The notes under the pieces are model-generated. The model made no database searches. It saw only the letters and a program-made list of their open reading frames with translations, and was not told the DNA's origin. This document shows positions 35,609 through 44,556 of a stretch of 64,000 bases of DNA, piece after piece (the stretch's first letter is position 1; each line of letters opens with the position of its first letter). Origin of the DNA: Nitrososphaerota archaeon (GTDB taxonomy: Archaea; Thermoproteota; Nitrososphaeria; Nitrososphaerales; Nitrosopumilaceae); contig JAGWHF010000012.1 in the NCBI GenBank assembly GCA_028866895.1, forward strand, positions 1 through 64,000. The letters run 5' to 3'. Both the position numbers and the translations under genes were made by a program.

Positions 35609-36402
35609 TTTCCAAACATCGATGTTATGATGTCGTTTACCTTCTGGTACTCCACATTGCCCCACTGAGCGTAAACATTTGCAAAGACAATGTCTGCAGC
35701 CTGCCGCGGCTTCATTCCGGAATCCAGGACCTTCCCAAAGGCGATGGTCTCGCGCAGGCTTGGCGAATAATACAACTCCTCAACTGCGGCAGCCTGCCTG
35801 AGGGTGTTTGCAAGCCTTATGCCCTGGACAAGCTCGTTTTCATGCGATCCTCTCACGTATTTTTTCACGATTTGTAGTTCAATCTCCTCCGGAGGGTAAT
35901 CGAGCCTTACCCTGACGGGAAACCTGCTGAGAAGCTGGGGGGGAAGCTCCTTTGTGCCCACGTGGGACAGCGGATTTATTGTCGAGATTACAAACCATCC
36001 CTTTGTCGCCTCTACCAACTCTCCACCGGCCTCCTTTAGCACAATCTGCCTTCTGTCGTCCAGTGCCTCATCCAATCTCAGCAGCACGTCCGCCTCCGCC
36101 GAATTGATCTCATCAAGATAGAGCATGCTGCCCTCCTTCATTGATTTTACCAGAATGCCGTGCTCAAAGCCCACAGAACCGCTCTCGAGAGTTTTCGAGC
36201 CCACAAGGTGGCTCTCCCTTGTCCTGAGGCTGAAGTTGATGGACTCTAGTTTTTTTCCCTTCCTTGTTGCAAACTCCCTCACAAGGGTGGTCTTTCCAGT
36301 GCCCTTTGGCCCTATTATCAGAACAAACAGTCCGGCTTCATATGCCTTGTCTAGAACTTCGAAGGAATTATTCCAATCAATGTAAAGGGATTCGGCTAGC
36401 AC
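35605..36402 (-). CDS. MoxR-family AAA ATPase
   Basis: About 265 residues. Walker A is IIGPKGTGKTTL, Walker B SMLYLDEINSA, and the sensor region STINPLSHVGTKELPPQLLSRF. These fit the MoxR/CbbQ/NorQ class of AAA ATPases, which act with VWA proteins like the one encoded next. The GTG at 36402 is about 27 bases after a TATA-like TCTTAAATTATGG on this strand (36420-36432), so I prefer it over the ATG at 36450. Translationally coupled to the VWA gene. Confidence 0.85.
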   Translation of the reverse strand: MLAESLYIDWNNSFEVLDKAYEAGLFVLIIGPKGTGKTTLVREFATRKGKKLESINFSLRTRESHLVGSKTLESGSVGFEHGILVKSMKEGSMLYLDEINSAEADVLLRLDEALDDRRQIVLKEAGGELVEATKGWFVISTINPLSHVGTKELPPQLLSRFPVRVRLDYPPEEIELQIVKKYVRGSHENELVQGIRLANTLRQAAAVEELYYSPSLRETIAFGKVLDSGMKPRQAADIVFANVYAQWGNVEYQKVNDIITSMFGN

Positions 36403-36488
36403 GATTATAGAAAGTAGTTTCCATAATTTAAGATTGCCTAAGTTTGACAAAAGTTAGACGGGTCTGGGACATGACCGTTGTTGGATGC

Positions 36489-37946
36489 CTAGTTCTCAAG
36501 CCTTGCATAAGATTCGTCCAAAATCTTGTGCAGTGTCTTGTTCCATACCTCGTATCCTTCCGGCCTTCTTGGAAAGTTGCGGTAGTGTTCCGTCAAGACC
36601 TTGTTCTGCTGAGCGGTAAACCTCAGCCCGTCGGCCAGCTTCTTGTTCAAAGCTCCTCTTATCATCATGCCGAGCTTTCCCACCGTGCCAAAGTCGGGGT
36701 GTTCCCCCTTGCTGATGGCCTCCACGTCCATCTTGGACAGGAAATGTTTCATACCGTAGTTTATCTGATCATTTGTCAGTGTCTGCAGCATCCTCCTGAA
36801 GATCTCAAGTCCGGCAGTCTTGTAACCGTAGTCGTTTATGAAATCGATGTTGTACTTCCACAGGCCTGCCTCGCTTACGTCTCCTGCCTCTAATGCCTCT
36901 ACTGCATTTCTTCCTATTATGGTCGCGGCAACAATTGCGGGCCCTATGCCTCCAGCATCAAGTGGCTTTGGCATCCATGCCGCGTCACCCACGAGCATGT
37001 ATCCGTTAGCAACAAGGCAGTCATTCTGCCTCCTCACTGATACCTGCCAGTTTCCACTCACGTTTGCAGAGTCGCTCGGATCGTCTGACAACCTGGGATT
37101 CTTTATGGCCTTGTTTATCTTCACATAATCATTAATCAGCTTTGTAACATCATCATTTTTGCCCAGCCTCTGGTTCCGTTTCTGCAGCTCCTTCTGCTGT
37201 ACGCCAAGCCCAATATTCACCTTTCTCTCGCCCTTTGGGAAGACCCATCCGTACCCGCCGGGTGCAATGTCCTGGTCCAAATGTATGATGCAATAGTCGG
37301 GATCAAAGTCCTTCTTGTCCTCGATACCATGGTCGAACTTCATGATGTGTCTGCCTGTTGACTCTAGATCATCACGGTCGATCTTCCTCTCAATCTTTGA
37401 GTTGATTGCAAGGCCGTTTCTTAGCATCGAGGTCACTCCAGTAGCGTCAATCACTATCCTCCCGGTCTTTTTGTACGGCTCATTGGTGGCTAGATTTGTC
37501 CCCTCTACGCCTACGACCCTCCCATCCTCATAGGTCAGGTTTCTCAGGGCGACGGAAAACTGGATGTTTATTCCCATCTTCCTTGAATCACTAAGCTGGC
37601 GCCTTGGGAGTTGTTGCCTGTTTAGCATGTACCCGTCACCATCAAACGGTATGGATGTCTCCCTGTCAGGTGAGAATGCCATGACGCCCTTTACGGGATG
37701 TTCGATCTCAGGGTTTCCCCAACTGATCTTTATCCTCTCGGTCATGTAGTCCACGGTGTTCTTGCCCACAGCATCGCCGCATATCCACCCGTTTACAGTC
37801 TTCTTTCCAAGCGTAGGTTCTGGGTTCCTGTCAATCACGAGGATGGACAGCCTTTGTTTTGAGTAGAATGCAGCCGACTGCGCGGAGATCATTCCAGCCA
37901 GGCCTCCTCCAGCCACTATGATGTCGTAATCCGATTTCACAGCCAA
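36489..37946 (-). CDS. geranylgeranyl reductase family FAD protein
   Basis: A 485-residue flavoprotein. The N-terminal dinucleotide fold is YDIIVAGGGLAGMISAQSA, and the second FAD segment is YMLVGDAAWMPKPLDAGGIGPA. The family saturates geranylgeranyl chains of archaeal ether lipids, which fits the prenyl synthase at 19.8 kb; some relatives act on other isoprenoids such as menaquinone. The length is at the upper end for the family, with a C-terminal helical extension of about 100 residues. Confidence 0.87.
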   Translation of the reverse strand: MAVKSDYDIIVAGGGLAGMISAQSAAFYSKQRLSILVIDRNPEPTLGKKTVNGWICGDAVGKNTVDYMTERIKISWGNPEIEHPVKGVMAFSPDRETSIPFDGDGYMLNRQQLPRRQLSDSRKMGINIQFSVALRNLTYEDGRVVGVEGTNLATNEPYKKTGRIVIDATGVTSMLRNGLAINSKIERKIDRDDLESTGRHIMKFDHGIEDKKDFDPDYCIIHLDQDIAPGGYGWVFPKGERKVNIGLGVQQKELQKRNQRLGKNDDVTKLINDYVKINKAIKNPRLSDDPSDSANVSGNWQVSVRRQNDCLVANGYMLVGDAAWMPKPLDAGGIGPAIVAATIIGRNAVEALEAGDVSEAGLWKYNIDFINDYGYKTAGLEIFRRMLQTLTNDQINYGMKHFLSKMDVEAISKGEHPDFGTVGKLGMMIRGALNKKLADGLRFTAQQNKVLTEHYRNFPRRPEGYEVWNKTLHKILDESYARLEN

Positions 37947-38129
37947 AAAACAGGATCAACTCTATTTAAAAGAACCGTATCAATGCAGATCAGGTCTTCG
38001 GGTCGGTTCGTCGCGGCTTCCTCACAGCGATAGCTCAGACTGGAGCGGCAAAAATATTACCTCATTCCCTTTTTGCACTTGTTATCAAACACTATTAAAC
38101 CATGCCATGCATGAGCTGAATTTTGCAAC

Positions 38130-38552
38130 TTAGGTTCTCAATAATTCTGTATATGTTCTTGCAGCCTCCCCTTTTTTGTAAATTGGCACCTTGATCCTTA
38201 CCTTTATTGCATTATTTTGTTGCAAGCTTATCGTCCTGCCTGCAATCTCTGCCTTTCCTATCCTCAAGTACAACGACGAGTCCTCGAAATACATGCCGAT
38301 GTTGTCGCGTACTTCCTCTATCTGCACGGGGGGAATCCTAGACACCAGGTTGCGAACAAAATCCTCCGCCCGTCTCTTTGTAAGGATGGCCCTGGAGACA
38401 ATGATGGGATTTCCATGGTATCCTTCCGTCCTTTCATGCGAGAATTCAGCCTCGCCAATCTTGAATATGTCGGATAGCGGACCGAAGATCTTCTCTCCGT
38501 CCTCGGTGGCATGGAGAATTACCTCTATGCTGACTTCTATCTGGTTTACCAT
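38130..38552 (-). CDS. predicted exosome-associated RNA-binding protein (COG1325-like)
   Basis: A 140-residue protein whose pattern (EVSIEVILHATEDGEKI, then HGNPIIVSRAIL, then SLYLRIGKAEIAG) resembles the archaeal COG1325/UPF0201 group linked to RNA processing. It lies 29 bases after the eS1 gene on the same strand. The exosome association is from genome context in other archaea, not proven by the sequence. Confidence 0.72.
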   Translation of the reverse strand: MVNQIEVSIEVILHATEDGEKIFGPLSDIFKIGEAEFSHERTEGYHGNPIIVSRAILTKRRAEDFVRNLVSRIPPVQIEEVRDNIGMYFEDSSLYLRIGKAEIAGRTISLQQNNAIKVRIKVPIYKKGEAARTYTELLRT

Positions 38553-38581
38553 GGCAAAAGCTGCCTAGCGCTCGATTATTC

Positions 38582-39199
38582 CTATTTGGCCTGCAACAGG
38601 ACGGTCTCTGCCTCTGCAGTCCTGATAAGCTTCGCCTTCTCTATTCCTATGTGCCTTACATGGATTATCTTCTTTACGGCCGCCATTATGTCGGAATTTA
38701 TCTTCCCAAAGGCTGTTGCTTGGATAAATTGATCTATTGTCATCTCCGGGATGGTCTTGGACATCACGTCCTTTGCTATCAGCCTCAACGCATGCTTTCT
38801 TGAAGTGTTGAGCTTCTTCTGTGTAAGCGCAATTATCTTTATCCTGAAAAGATAGCCGTCCTTTGTCCTTACATCACCTATGAAGTTAATCAAGGAGGAC
38901 CCGCGTCTTACCAGGCTCCTGAGAAACTCTTTGGCATATTCATACCTCTTGAATATCGAGGTTGCAGTCTCACCATCCACCTTGTTTATCTGGAAATACA
39001 GCTTGAACTGGTGCTGGGAGGGATCACCCTTCACGATGTCAAAAAGCGTCACTTCGACAACCCTTCCTATGGCCCCCTCATCCTCTGTAATGGGGATATA
39101 CGCTATGGGGACATTGTTGAAGGCTGCCGGGGCAAGAACTGTAACCCATTTCTTCTCTCTCCACTTATCCTTGACCCTTGTAGTCTTTTGACGCGCCAA
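38582..39199 (-). CDS. rps3ae: 30S ribosomal protein eS1 (S3Ae)
   Basis: A 205-residue ribosomal protein. It opens MARQKTTRVKDKWREKKW and contains KRYEYAKEFLRSLVRRGSS and the basic RKHALRLIAKDV, all characteristic of eS1. Start is TTG at 39199. It binds 16S rRNA near the mRNA exit. It lies in a minus-strand translation-related cluster with SerRS, Pcc1, a DHH nuclease and uS15. Confidence 0.95.
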   Translation of the reverse strand: MARQKTTRVKDKWREKKWVTVLAPAAFNNVPIAYIPITEDEGAIGRVVEVTLFDIVKGDPSQHQFKLYFQINKVDGETATSIFKRYEYAKEFLRSLVRRGSSLINFIGDVRTKDGYLFRIKIIALTQKKLNTSRKHALRLIAKDVMSKTIPEMTIDQFIQATAFGKINSDIMAAVKKIIHVRHIGIEKAKLIRTAEAETVLLQAK

Positions 39200-39449
39200 C
39201 TAAAATCAACCTCTAGAGCCAAAATATAAGTTGTGTCGATGGGCTGGACTAATTTGCATCTAGGACCGGATTCTTTCCCGCCAAGGGTTCTACCTAAAAC
39301 ATCTCAAATCTGAGCCCGTGTGGAGAGGTGGCCTACAATGCGTGCCATCTCCGTCCGGCCGTACGGTGCCTAGTTAGGAAATACCGTTTACGAAATTGCG
39401 CAAACCGGCATCTTGCCCATATCTGCCAATCTGCCGCCATGACGGCACC
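39200..39449. other. spacer without recognisable gene
   Basis: A 250-base gap between the eS1 and SerRS genes. It contains promoter-like AT-rich sequence near the eS1 start but no tRNA, hairpin terminator or convincing short gene that I can see. Confidence 0.5.
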
Positions 39450-40712
39450 TCAGATCGTGCTTGATCCAACATACTTTTGCAGTACCTTTGGCACAGATAT
39501 GTGGCCGTCTACCGTCTGAAAGTTCTCAAGTATGGAAACCATGGTTCTTGTTGTCGCCACCAGCGTGCAGTTAAGGGTGTGCAGGTATTGGGGTGGTTCG
39601 TCCGTCCTGTCCCGGAACCTTATCTTGAGCCTCCTTGCCTGAAAGTCGAGGCAGTTTGAACATGATGCCACCTCTCTGTAATTTTTCTGACCTGCCATCC
39701 AGGCCTCCAGATCATACGTCTTGGCAGAAACCTTTCCCATGTCGCCGCTTGATAGCAAAACTATGCGGTATGGCAGCCCCAACTTCTGGTAAAACTCCTC
39801 CACATTTGAGAGCATCTTCTCATGTTCCGCCCACGAATCATCGGGCCTAGAGAAGACGAACTGCTCTACCTTTTCAAACTGGTGCACCCTGAATATGCCC
39901 TTCTGGTCTCTACCATGAGCTCCAGCCTCCTTCCGGAAACACGTGCTGATTCCTGCATACCTCAAAGGAAGGCTTCCCCCTGCAATTATCTCGTCCGAGT
40001 GCATAGATGCGATTGCATGCTCGGATGTTCCTATGAGGAAGAGGTCCTCTCCTTCCACCTTGTAAATCACATCCTCAAAATCCTCAGCTATGACAGCCCC
40101 TTCCATTGCATTACGGTTTATCATGTAGGGTGTCTGCACGGGCACGAATTTTCTCTCCGTTATGAATTCCAGGGCAAACTGCAGTAGTGCCTGATTCAAT
40201 TTTACAAGCTGGTTTTTCAGGTAGTAAAACCTTGCACCGGACACCTTTGCCGCCCTCTCCAGATCCACAAGGCCCAGCCTTTGAGTCAAGTCTATGTGAT
40301 CGCGTATCTCGAATCCGAACGACGGCAGATCCCCCCACTTCCGTATGATCTTGTTTGCAGTCTCATCCTTGCCTACGGGAACTGACTCATGAATGAGATT
40401 CGGCATGGTCAGGGAAAGCCTCCTGTACGCCTCCTCCGTCCTGACCTGATCCTCCTCCAGAACTTGAAGTTGTTGAGAGACCGACTGCATCTTGGAAATG
40501 AGTGCGGATGCATCCCCGCCTGACTTCTTCTTACTTGCAATCTCCAACGAAATCTGGTTTTTCGTCTTCCTCATCTCGTCTGTTCTGACTATCAAATCCC
40601 TTCTCTCCCTGTCGTACCGCAGAAAATCATCAAACGGAAAGTCGATGGACCTTGCGCTTAGCATATCGCGTATCTTGTCAGGATTGTCCCTGATTATCTT
40701 CGGATCAAGCAT
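39450..40712 (-). CDS. serS: seryl-tRNA synthetase
   Basis: A 420-residue class II synthetase of the common (not methanogenic) type. The N-terminal 110 residues form the long antiparallel coiled-coil arm that holds the tRNA variable arm. The catalytic core shows motif 2 (FRKEAGAHGRDQKGIFRVHQ) and motif 3 (LNCTLVATTRTMVSILEN). The start ATG overlaps the Pcc1 stop by eight bases. It would charge all Ser tRNAs; none lies in this window. Confidence 0.95.
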   Translation of the reverse strand: MLDPKIIRDNPDKIRDMLSARSIDFPFDDFLRYDRERRDLIVRTDEMRKTKNQISLEIASKKKSGGDASALISKMQSVSQQLQVLEEDQVRTEEAYRRLSLTMPNLIHESVPVGKDETANKIIRKWGDLPSFGFEIRDHIDLTQRLGLVDLERAAKVSGARFYYLKNQLVKLNQALLQFALEFITERKFVPVQTPYMINRNAMEGAVIAEDFEDVIYKVEGEDLFLIGTSEHAIASMHSDEIIAGGSLPLRYAGISTCFRKEAGAHGRDQKGIFRVHQFEKVEQFVFSRPDDSWAEHEKMLSNVEEFYQKLGLPYRIVLLSSGDMGKVSAKTYDLEAWMAGQKNYREVASCSNCLDFQARRLKIRFRDRTDEPPQYLHTLNCTLVATTRTMVSILENFQTVDGHISVPKVLQKYVGSSTI

Positions 40713-40953
40713 CTTCTGTCACTTTGAGAACGAGGTTCGTATGTTCAAGAACTTCATCAATAGTAGAGATCAGTGTTCGTATATTTCCTTTCCCCTCGAA
40801 TGTGAGGACCAGATCTCTGCCCGTCCCCTCGATCCTAAACGAGAGGCCTTCCGGAAAATCTACATTGTCAGGCTCAAGGGCCTTCCTGACCGCCTCTGCC
40901 TTCCTTTCTGTAATGTTATTTAGAAACACTTGCACTCTGCATTCTAGAGACAT
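40705..40953 (-). CDS. KEOPS complex subunit Pcc1
   Basis: An 82-residue protein with the Pcc1 layout: a beta-strand start (CRVQVFLNN), a helix ERKAEAVRKALEPDN, two strands and a C-terminal helix STIDEVLEHTNLVLKV. KEOPS makes the t6A37 modification in ANN-decoding tRNAs, and Pcc1 dimerises the complex. The start ATG at 40953 overlaps the end of the upstream DHH gene by 38 bases; a longer frame to 41037 has no family support. Confidence 0.82.
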   Translation of the reverse strand: MSLECRVQVFLNNITERKAEAVRKALEPDNVDFPEGLSFRIEGTGRDLVLTFEGKGNIRTLISTIDEVLEHTNLVLKVTEDA

Positions 40954-42334
40954 TTTCTTCCAGATAATCCAGAAATTCGTCCAATTTATCCTTGGTAATT
41001 CTTGCTCCTGCGGCAGCGTCGTGCCCGCCCCCAACACCGGATACCTTTGAAGCGCATTCCCTCATGAGCAACCCTAGGTTGACCTCTGACTTGCAACCCG
41101 TTGACTTCCTTGAAGAGAACTTTATTGTCCCCTCCTCGCCGTTCGTCCTAAGGATGATGATCTTTCCCGTGTTCTTCTGAGAGCCTCCTAATAGAGACGA
41201 GACTGCCCCGGTCATGTTCTCCGGAACCAATCCCTCACCGTTTACAAGGAGGTACGCCCCATTGTCGGTAATCCTCCACCTCTCGCTTGACAGCGTATTC
41301 ATGTAGGTCCTCAAAAATGTCCGGTATTCCACAAGGATGCTTTCTCCTTCCTGCAACATCTTCGTCCTGTCCCCCATGCATATGGCCACTCCGACGCCGG
41401 CCTTTCGTATCCTTCCACACGAGTTTAGCATCGTTGAAAACTCCCGCGCGTCGCGCAGGAAGCTCCTTTTATCCTCCCCAACCAACGTGTAGGTGTATCC
41501 CACCAATTCGTCGATTATGTTGCTTGCATTTTTGTTGGGAATAAATTTTGATATGGTTTCCAAAAGAATTCTCTTTTCTTCCTCATTTAGCTCCGCAGGT
41601 ACTCTCCACCTGCCTCCCTCCTTGAGTTTGATTCCTGACGAGTTGAGCAAGGAGAGGCAGGCGTCACGATTCCACGTAAGCCCCTCTATGAACGGCTGGG
41701 AGGTGAATGCAAGTGCGTCAGGCAGGGGTCTTGTCTCCCTTCCAACCAAGAGGATGTCAAGATCAATCTCAAGCTGGCGGTTCTTCTTTGCGGTTGCCGC
41801 AATCTCGACGTTAGTACCAGTGAAGGACTTTTTCTCCCCCCTGTCCTGCCTGTCCCCAAGTGCGGCCACCACGGCAATCCATGCGAGGTCCGTGTTCTCC
41901 CTGTGCAGAGCCTTGGAGACCAGATATGCCATTCCGCCTGCCGAGACATCTAGTCCTCCATCCAGACCGTACTTCCATGCGTTGATCACCCGCTCGTTGT
42001 CGAATTCCTCCTGGGGAATCTGGTGGTGATCTACCACTATCCAGTTATCATCTAACGCCTCATCCAATTCACTCCCGAATCCGCCGCCAAGATCAGTTAT
42101 GATGTGAAACTGCCTCGAGTCGCCCTTTAGACGCTCGATGAGACTCTTGCTGAACTCGTTGACTGTCCTGAGTGTGCACTTTGCACCTGACCTGATGAGT
42201 GATTTGGTGACAATGCTCCCGGATGTAATGCCGTCGCAGTCAAGATGGGTTATCACCGAGATGTTTTTCCCGGATTTTATGCAATCAGATACCTTGTCAT
42301 GAAAATAGGATAGAGCTTGGTCGCGGCTGCCCAT
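40916..42334 (-). CDS. DHH-family (RecJ-like) phosphoesterase/nuclease
   Basis: A 472-residue DHH-DHHA1 protein. Metal motifs are ITHLDCDGITSGSI, FHIITDLGGGF and the DHH itself in IVVDHHQIPQEE. The glycine-rich DHHA1 motif is VSGVGGGHDAAAGARI. Archaeal homologues act as ssDNA or RNA exonucleases, and some (GAN) bind the GINS replication complex. The ATG overlaps the uS15 stop by one base (TAATG). Confidence 0.9.
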   Translation of the reverse strand: MGSRDQALSYFHDKVSDCIKSGKNISVITHLDCDGITSGSIVTKSLIRSGAKCTLRTVNEFSKSLIERLKGDSRQFHIITDLGGGFGSELDEALDDNWIVVDHHQIPQEEFDNERVINAWKYGLDGGLDVSAGGMAYLVSKALHRENTDLAWIAVVAALGDRQDRGEKKSFTGTNVEIAATAKKNRQLEIDLDILLVGRETRPLPDALAFTSQPFIEGLTWNRDACLSLLNSSGIKLKEGGRWRVPAELNEEEKRILLETISKFIPNKNASNIIDELVGYTYTLVGEDKRSFLRDAREFSTMLNSCGRIRKAGVGVAICMGDRTKMLQEGESILVEYRTFLRTYMNTLSSERWRITDNGAYLLVNGEGLVPENMTGAVSSLLGGSQKNTGKIIILRTNGEEGTIKFSSRKSTGCKSEVNLGLLMRECASKVSGVGGGHDAAAGARITKDKLDEFLDYLEENVSRMQSASVSK

Positions 42335-42783
42335 TATTCAAGTTGAGCTATGACTGCCTTATATTTCCAAGTTTTGGGAATGCGTCCGATCTGCTTGTAG
42401 TATGACGAAAGCCTGTGTACCTTTGCCTCCAGCAGCTCAAGTGATCTGACATTTCTCCTGTCGGATTTGTTTGCTCTGAGGTGTTTCTGGAGGCCTAGGG
42501 CCTTGGTGACTAGGTTATTGAGGTCTTCTGGCATGTCTGGGGTGACTCCCTTCTCTTCGAGTATCCTCACTATTGATTTCTTTGTGATGTGTTTGGTCAA
42601 TGGTACTGCATATTGGTCGCGCAGCTTGACGCCTATCTCGCTTGGTTTTAGGCCTTCCTTTGAGTATTTTACCACGAGTTCCTCGATCTCCTCAGGATTC
42701 TGCTTTACCCATGTCGGCGCACTCGGAGTAACAGGCCTAATCGAGTGTGACTTGCCATGTCTGTGTGAATGAAGTCGACCCAC
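42334..42783 (-). CDS. rps15: 30S ribosomal protein uS15
   Basis: About 149 residues. The GTG at 42783 gives the typical start MGRLHSHRHGKSHS; an ATG at 42792 would add MPF. The archaeal N-terminal extension (SAPTWVKQNPEEIEELV) precedes the common uS15 core with LEAKVHRLSSYYKQIGRIP. It heads a co-directional set with the DHH nuclease, Pcc1, SerRS and eS1, a grouping often seen in archaea. Confidence 0.95.
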   Translation of the reverse strand: MGRLHSHRHGKSHSIRPVTPSAPTWVKQNPEEIEELVVKYSKEGLKPSEIGVKLRDQYAVPLTKHITKKSIVRILEEKGVTPDMPEDLNNLVTKALGLQKHLRANKSDRRNVRSLELLEAKVHRLSSYYKQIGRIPKTWKYKAVIAQLE

Positions 42784-42848
42784 GAACGGCATCCCTGTGT
42801 TGCAAACATAAATGTTACTTGAGGCTTCTACCCCCGCCGCCGCATAAG

Positions 42849-42858
42849 AGTTAAATAC
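42849..42858 (+). promoter_or_regulatory. TATA-type promoter of the small exported membrane protein gene
   Basis: The box AGTTAAATAC sits about 31-40 bases before the ATG at 42889. The spacer between this gene and divergent rps15 is about 100 bases. Confidence 0.5.
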
Positions 42859-42888
42859 TATCAAAAGTCATTTTTAGTAGGTGCTGAA

Positions 42889-43200
42889 ATGAACAAACCA
42901 ATAATTATTGGAGCTGCACTACTTGGTTTCTTTGTAGTGTCTTCGTTTGCTCCACTTGCTGCGGCACAGTACGCAGGAGTTGGGGGCGGCGGTCATATTA
43001 CATTGGAAGACCAATTAAAACTAGCACGCGAAAGAATTGCCGACGTACAGGCAAATCCACACGCTGGATCTGGTACGCCATACCTTGACGCCAATGGTGT
43101 CATCGGTGCGACCATAATCTCGGGTGCGATTTTTGGCGGAATCTTCATTGCTTTTGTCGTAAGAGCAAAGCAGATCGAGAAGGCAAGAAAGCAGCGCTAG
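42889..43200 (+). CDS. small exported membrane protein, candidate extra AMO subunit (AmoY/AmoZ-like)
   Basis: A 103-residue protein with a signal peptide (IIIGAALLGFFVVSSFAPLA, cut near AAAQYA), an extracytoplasmic region of about 45 residues and one C-terminal membrane helix (ATIISGAIFGGIFIAFVV) with a basic tail. It has its own TATA promoter and a T-rich terminator. With the next gene it forms a pair of compact membrane proteins near the amo/amt region. Two additional small archaeal AMO subunits, AmoY and AmoZ, have been described; assignment to them is my inference from size, topology and pairing. Confidence 0.6.
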   Translation: MNKPIIIGAALLGFFVVSSFAPLAAAQYAGVGGGGHITLEDQLKLARERIADVQANPHAGSGTPYLDANGVIGATIISGAIFGGIFIAFVVRAKQIEKARKQR

Positions 43201-43227
43201 ATCTTTTCCCTTTTATTATTTTATTAC
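43201..43227 (+). terminator. T-rich terminator
   Basis: Directly after the stop codon, a T-rich run (CTTTTCCCTTTTATTATTTT) typical of archaeal intrinsic termination. Confidence 0.55.
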
Positions 43228-43264
43228 GAGTAGCAGGCTACCCTATCCTTTAAGGCGGCACAGA

Positions 43265-43277
43265 AATGTATATATCG
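43265..43277 (+). promoter_or_regulatory. strong TATA promoter for the 90-residue membrane protein
   Basis: AATGTATATATCG lies about 25-30 bases before the ATG at 43298, predicting a leaderless transcript. The box closely resembles the TTTATATATCTCG box of amoA (53818-53830). Confidence 0.6.
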
Positions 43278-43297
43278 CACATAACTTGTTTTGAATA

Positions 43298-43570
43298 ATG
43301 ATGAGCGCGATATTTGCTATGCTCGTAGGCGCACTGTCGAATTTTGCAGGTCAAATAGGTCCACAATACGACCCGTTATTCTACGATGTAATGACCTACA
43401 TATTTGCAACTATGATGTTCGCAGTCTTCCTACTCGGCGTCATCGCTTTCTGGCTCAGAGCACATGGTATGGGTTCAGGCGCTGTCCGAGAAAGATGGGT
43501 TGCTGAACTTGACAAGCACTTTGAGAGAGAAGGTATTGGTCTGATACCAGACAACGGAAAGTACTGGTAA
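43298..43570 (+). CDS. small membrane protein, candidate extra AMO subunit (AmoY/AmoZ-like)
   Basis: A 90-residue protein with two hydrophobic segments (IFAMLVGALSNFAG and YIFATMMFAVFLLGVIAFWL) and a C-terminal soluble part (AVRERWVAELDKHFEREG) ending in PDNGKYW. It has an independent strong TATA promoter like that of amoA. Position next to another small membrane protein gene makes the two a plausible AmoY/AmoZ pair; this is inference, and neither resembles AmoA, AmoB, AmoC or AmoX in sequence. Confidence 0.6.
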   Translation: MMSAIFAMLVGALSNFAGQIGPQYDPLFYDVMTYIFATMMFAVFLLGVIAFWLRAHGMGSGAVRERWVAELDKHFEREGIGLIPDNGKYW

Positions 43571-43914
43571 GACTCCATCCTTTTTCCTTCTTTTTACTTA
43601 CTGTGGTACACACTGTTAAAGTAATTCCGACAGACAGGCCCGAATTAACCGTAGTTTTGCTGCCAAAACATATGCTGTCTGCCTTCATTGATGTCCAAAT
43701 CGGGGTTTGTTCACAAATCAGCGACTAGTCTTGTTATCCTTCGTGGCTATGGGGCTGCAAACCTTCACATCATGTGCAATTTTTTGCTCCGGAAGCGATT
43801 CTCTTGTGTTATTCTGACAGGGTAGTTTACAGACAGTCGCGCTCTTGTGGTTTATCCATCCGTACCCAGGACGCATTCTAGACTATTGATGACGTGTGAG
43901 GTGGAGCCAAGTCC
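43571..43914. other. non-coding stretch
   Basis: About 340 bases. A T-rich terminator-like run (about 43579-43599) follows the membrane protein gene. The rest has no open frame with family resemblance, no tRNA signature and no long inverted repeat that I can see. Confidence 0.5.
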
Positions 43915-44430
43915 CTACTGTTTGGGTGGGGTAAAAGAAGGAGCTCCTTGGTTATTTGAAACGAAATCAGCCCTGTAATGCGCTCCATCAACCATGGGTG
44001 CATGGATGTAGTCCGGTGACTCCACCCCGTTGACATAAATCTTGGATTTTGCCTCGTTCATGTTTCGTATGTCAAATCCCTCTATCCACATAAATTGTCC
44101 TATCTGGAAGGAATATGGCTTTGTCCAAGCAGCGTGAATCACCCCATCATCTGATAATGTGTAAATCGACCGTTGGCAGTTCTTGGTAATCCCAACGTCA
44201 GCCGGTATCTTCTGTTTAACCCCATCTATGTACATGTCCAGGGTAACGGCGACCTGATACTTTATCTCGAGGCCATTTATGCACTGGTAAAGAGGATCAT
44301 CGGCCTTTACTATTTTCTGCACTATGAAGGTATTTGTCAAGGCCACCCCAATGCCTATTGCCGCAGTAAGTGCGAGATATCTTATCGTCTGCTTCCTTTT
44401 TACAGGATCTCCGGTCCCGGGCCAGATCAT
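43915..44430 (-). CDS. exported or membrane-anchored hypothetical protein
   Basis: A 171-residue protein with one N-terminal membrane segment (YLALTAAIGIGVALTNTFIV) and an extracytoplasmic domain with two Cys residues (in YQCINGLEI and TKNCQRS) that could form a disulfide. Domain unknown. The ATG at 44430 lies near a strong box CCAATATATATAAC (44447-44460 on this strand), consistent with a leaderless transcript. Its place in the nitrogen gene region is suggestive only. Confidence 0.65.
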   Translation of the reverse strand: MIWPGTGDPVKRKQTIRYLALTAAIGIGVALTNTFIVQKIVKADDPLYQCINGLEIKYQVAVTLDMYIDGVKQKIPADVGITKNCQRSIYTLSDDGVIHAAWTKPYSFQIGQFMWIEGFDIRNMNEAKSKIYVNGVESPDYIHAPMVDGAHYRADFVSNNQGAPSFTPPKQ

Positions 44431-44556
44431 GATTCTGTTTATTCTGCTAGAGTTATATATATTGGCCCTCGTCTTGGTGGGTCATTGCCGCCCTCACAAA
44501 GACAGCTACGCCGCCTAAAAAACAACCCGCTGTAGAATGGATGATCTAAAAGAAAT

